In this document: positions 22,813 through 23,311 of the stretch, piece by piece
Position numbering within the stretch: the first letter of the stretch is position 1
How the letters are laid out: the number at the start of each line of letters is the position of its first letter
Source of the DNA: CAYOXD01 sp964407825
GTDB lineage: Bacteria; Desulfobacterota; Desulfobacteria; Desulfobacterales; JAFDDL01
Direction: 5' to 3'
Assembly: GCA_964407825.1 (NCBI GenBank)
Contig: CAYOXD010000040.1
Span: 1-23,311, forward strand
Length of the DNA: 23,311 nucleotides
Position numbers and translations under genes: made by a program
Notes under the pieces: generated by a model
Told to the model about the DNA's origin: nothing
Seen by the model: the letters and a program-made list of their open reading frames with translations, nothing else
Databases searched by the model: none

Positions 22813-23311
22813 GGGGCAGCGTCTTTTCGGGAAAGAGTGCCCGGATGCCTTCCTCCGTGGCCTCGCATACCCCGCGCTCGGTGATAAAGCCCGTCACCAG
22901 CCGCGCGGGGGTCACATCGAAGGCGTAATTGCCAGCCGGGCTCTCGGCCGGTGGCACGAGAACGGTCTTTGCTTCCCCCTCGTGCCAGCCCGTGACATAG
23001 CGGACCTCATCGGGATCCCGGGTCTCGATGGGAATGTCGGCCAGGCCGTCCTTCAGTTGCCAGTCAAAGGTGCTAGATGGCAGCGCCACATAGAAGGGGA
23101 TATGGTTGTCCCGGGCGGCAAGGGCCTTCAAATAGGTCCCGATCTTGTTGGCCACGTCTCCCGTACAGGTGGTCCGATCCGTGCCCACGATGACCATGTC
23201 CACGAGCCCGTGTTGCATGAGATGACCGCCGGCATTGTCCGTGATGACGGTATGACGGATGCCGCATTTCCCGAGTTCCCAGGCGGTAAGACGCGCGCCC
23301 TGGTTCAAGGG
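22802..23311 (-). CDS. mtnA: S-methyl-5-thioribose-1-phosphate isomerase (MtnA), C-terminal part
   Basis: About 169 C-terminal residues are present; the gene continues past the right edge. Family signatures are QGARLTAWEL near the window edge, VITDNAGGHLM, VGTDRTTCTGDVANKIGTY (catalytic-loop region with the family aspartate) and the C-terminal NYAFDVTPARLVTGFITERG. MtnA isomerises 5-methylthioribose-1-phosphate to methylthioribulose-1-phosphate in methionine salvage. Homologues also accept 5-deoxyribose-1-phosphate derived from 5'-deoxyadenosine. The usual GxDR is VGTDRT here, and the Cys after it (TTCTGD) matches the family's A/C position. It is the first of three co-oriented genes and overlaps the next by a few bases. 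Next to two radical SAM enzymes, a role in recycling their 5'-deoxyadenosine by-product is plausible. Confidence 0.9.
   Translation of the reverse strand, partial: PLNQGARLTAWELGKCGIRHTVITDNAGGHLMQHGLVDMVIVGTDRTTCTGDVANKIGTYLKALAARDNHIPFYVALPSSTFDWQLKDGLADIPIETRDPDEVRYVTGWHEGEAKTVLVPPAESPAGNYAFDVTPARLVTGFITERGVCEATEEGIRALFPEKTLPLAS

Overview
The window looks like a chromosomal segment of a strictly anaerobic, metabolically flexible Desulfobacterota bacterium (sulfate-reducer type, perhaps Desulfosarcina-like). This is inference. It rests on the moderately GC-rich sequence, the abundance of large multi-domain sensor kinases and radical SAM enzymes, a DUF1847 protein, a DUF5714 fusion and a PEP-synthase-like protein lacking the TIM barrel. 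No rRNA, tRNA, CRISPR array, transposase or phage gene is visible.

Layout. (1) 89-2270, minus strand: a cystathionine beta-synthase-like gene followed by a cystathionine gamma-lyase/synthase-family gene, a compact transsulfuration pair. (2) 2559-5258, plus strand, divergent from the pair: a membrane sensor histidine kinase with an ABC-type substrate-binding sensor domain, two PAS domains and a NarL-type kinase core, without an adjacent response regulator. A TCG-phased hexamer tandem repeat follows it. (3) 5409-13410, minus strand: a signalling island. In transcription order it holds a soluble hybrid kinase with cysteine-rich GAF and PAS domains, an overlapping sigma54-dependent response regulator, a methyl-accepting chemotaxis protein with a near-consensus sigma54 promoter, a single-domain CheY-like receiver, an AraC-family regulator and a DUF1847 cysteine-rich protein. 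(4) 13411-14299: a long intergenic region with a 141-bp near-perfect palindrome flanked by 6-bp direct repeats (MITE-like). It appears to interrupt a short unrecognised reading-frame remnant. (5) 14300-15361, plus strand: a divergent KamA-family radical SAM protein with a hairpin-rich leader, convergent with (6) 15432-18065, minus strand: a PEP-synthase-like swivelling-domain protein. A perfect 12-bp GC hairpin lies between them. (7) 18146-23311, minus strand: the end of mtnA, then a cobalamin-binding-type radical SAM protein, then a 1025-residue fusion of radical SAM, ArsM-like methyltransferase, zinc-ribbon-like and DUF5714 modules. The fusion has its own sigma70-like promoter.

How the parts may work together. 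The hybrid kinase and the sigma54 regulator overlap by four bases and are almost certainly a cognate pair. The best-supported target in the window is the chemoreceptor gene, because a sigma54 promoter and distal repeated motifs lie between the two. The right end is dominated by SAM chemistry: MtnA can recycle the SAM by-products methylthioadenosine and 5'-deoxyadenosine, and the two genes after it encode radical SAM enzymes. The left end handles homocysteine/cysteine interconversion. The 1025-residue fusion is the most promising candidate for an undescribed activity.
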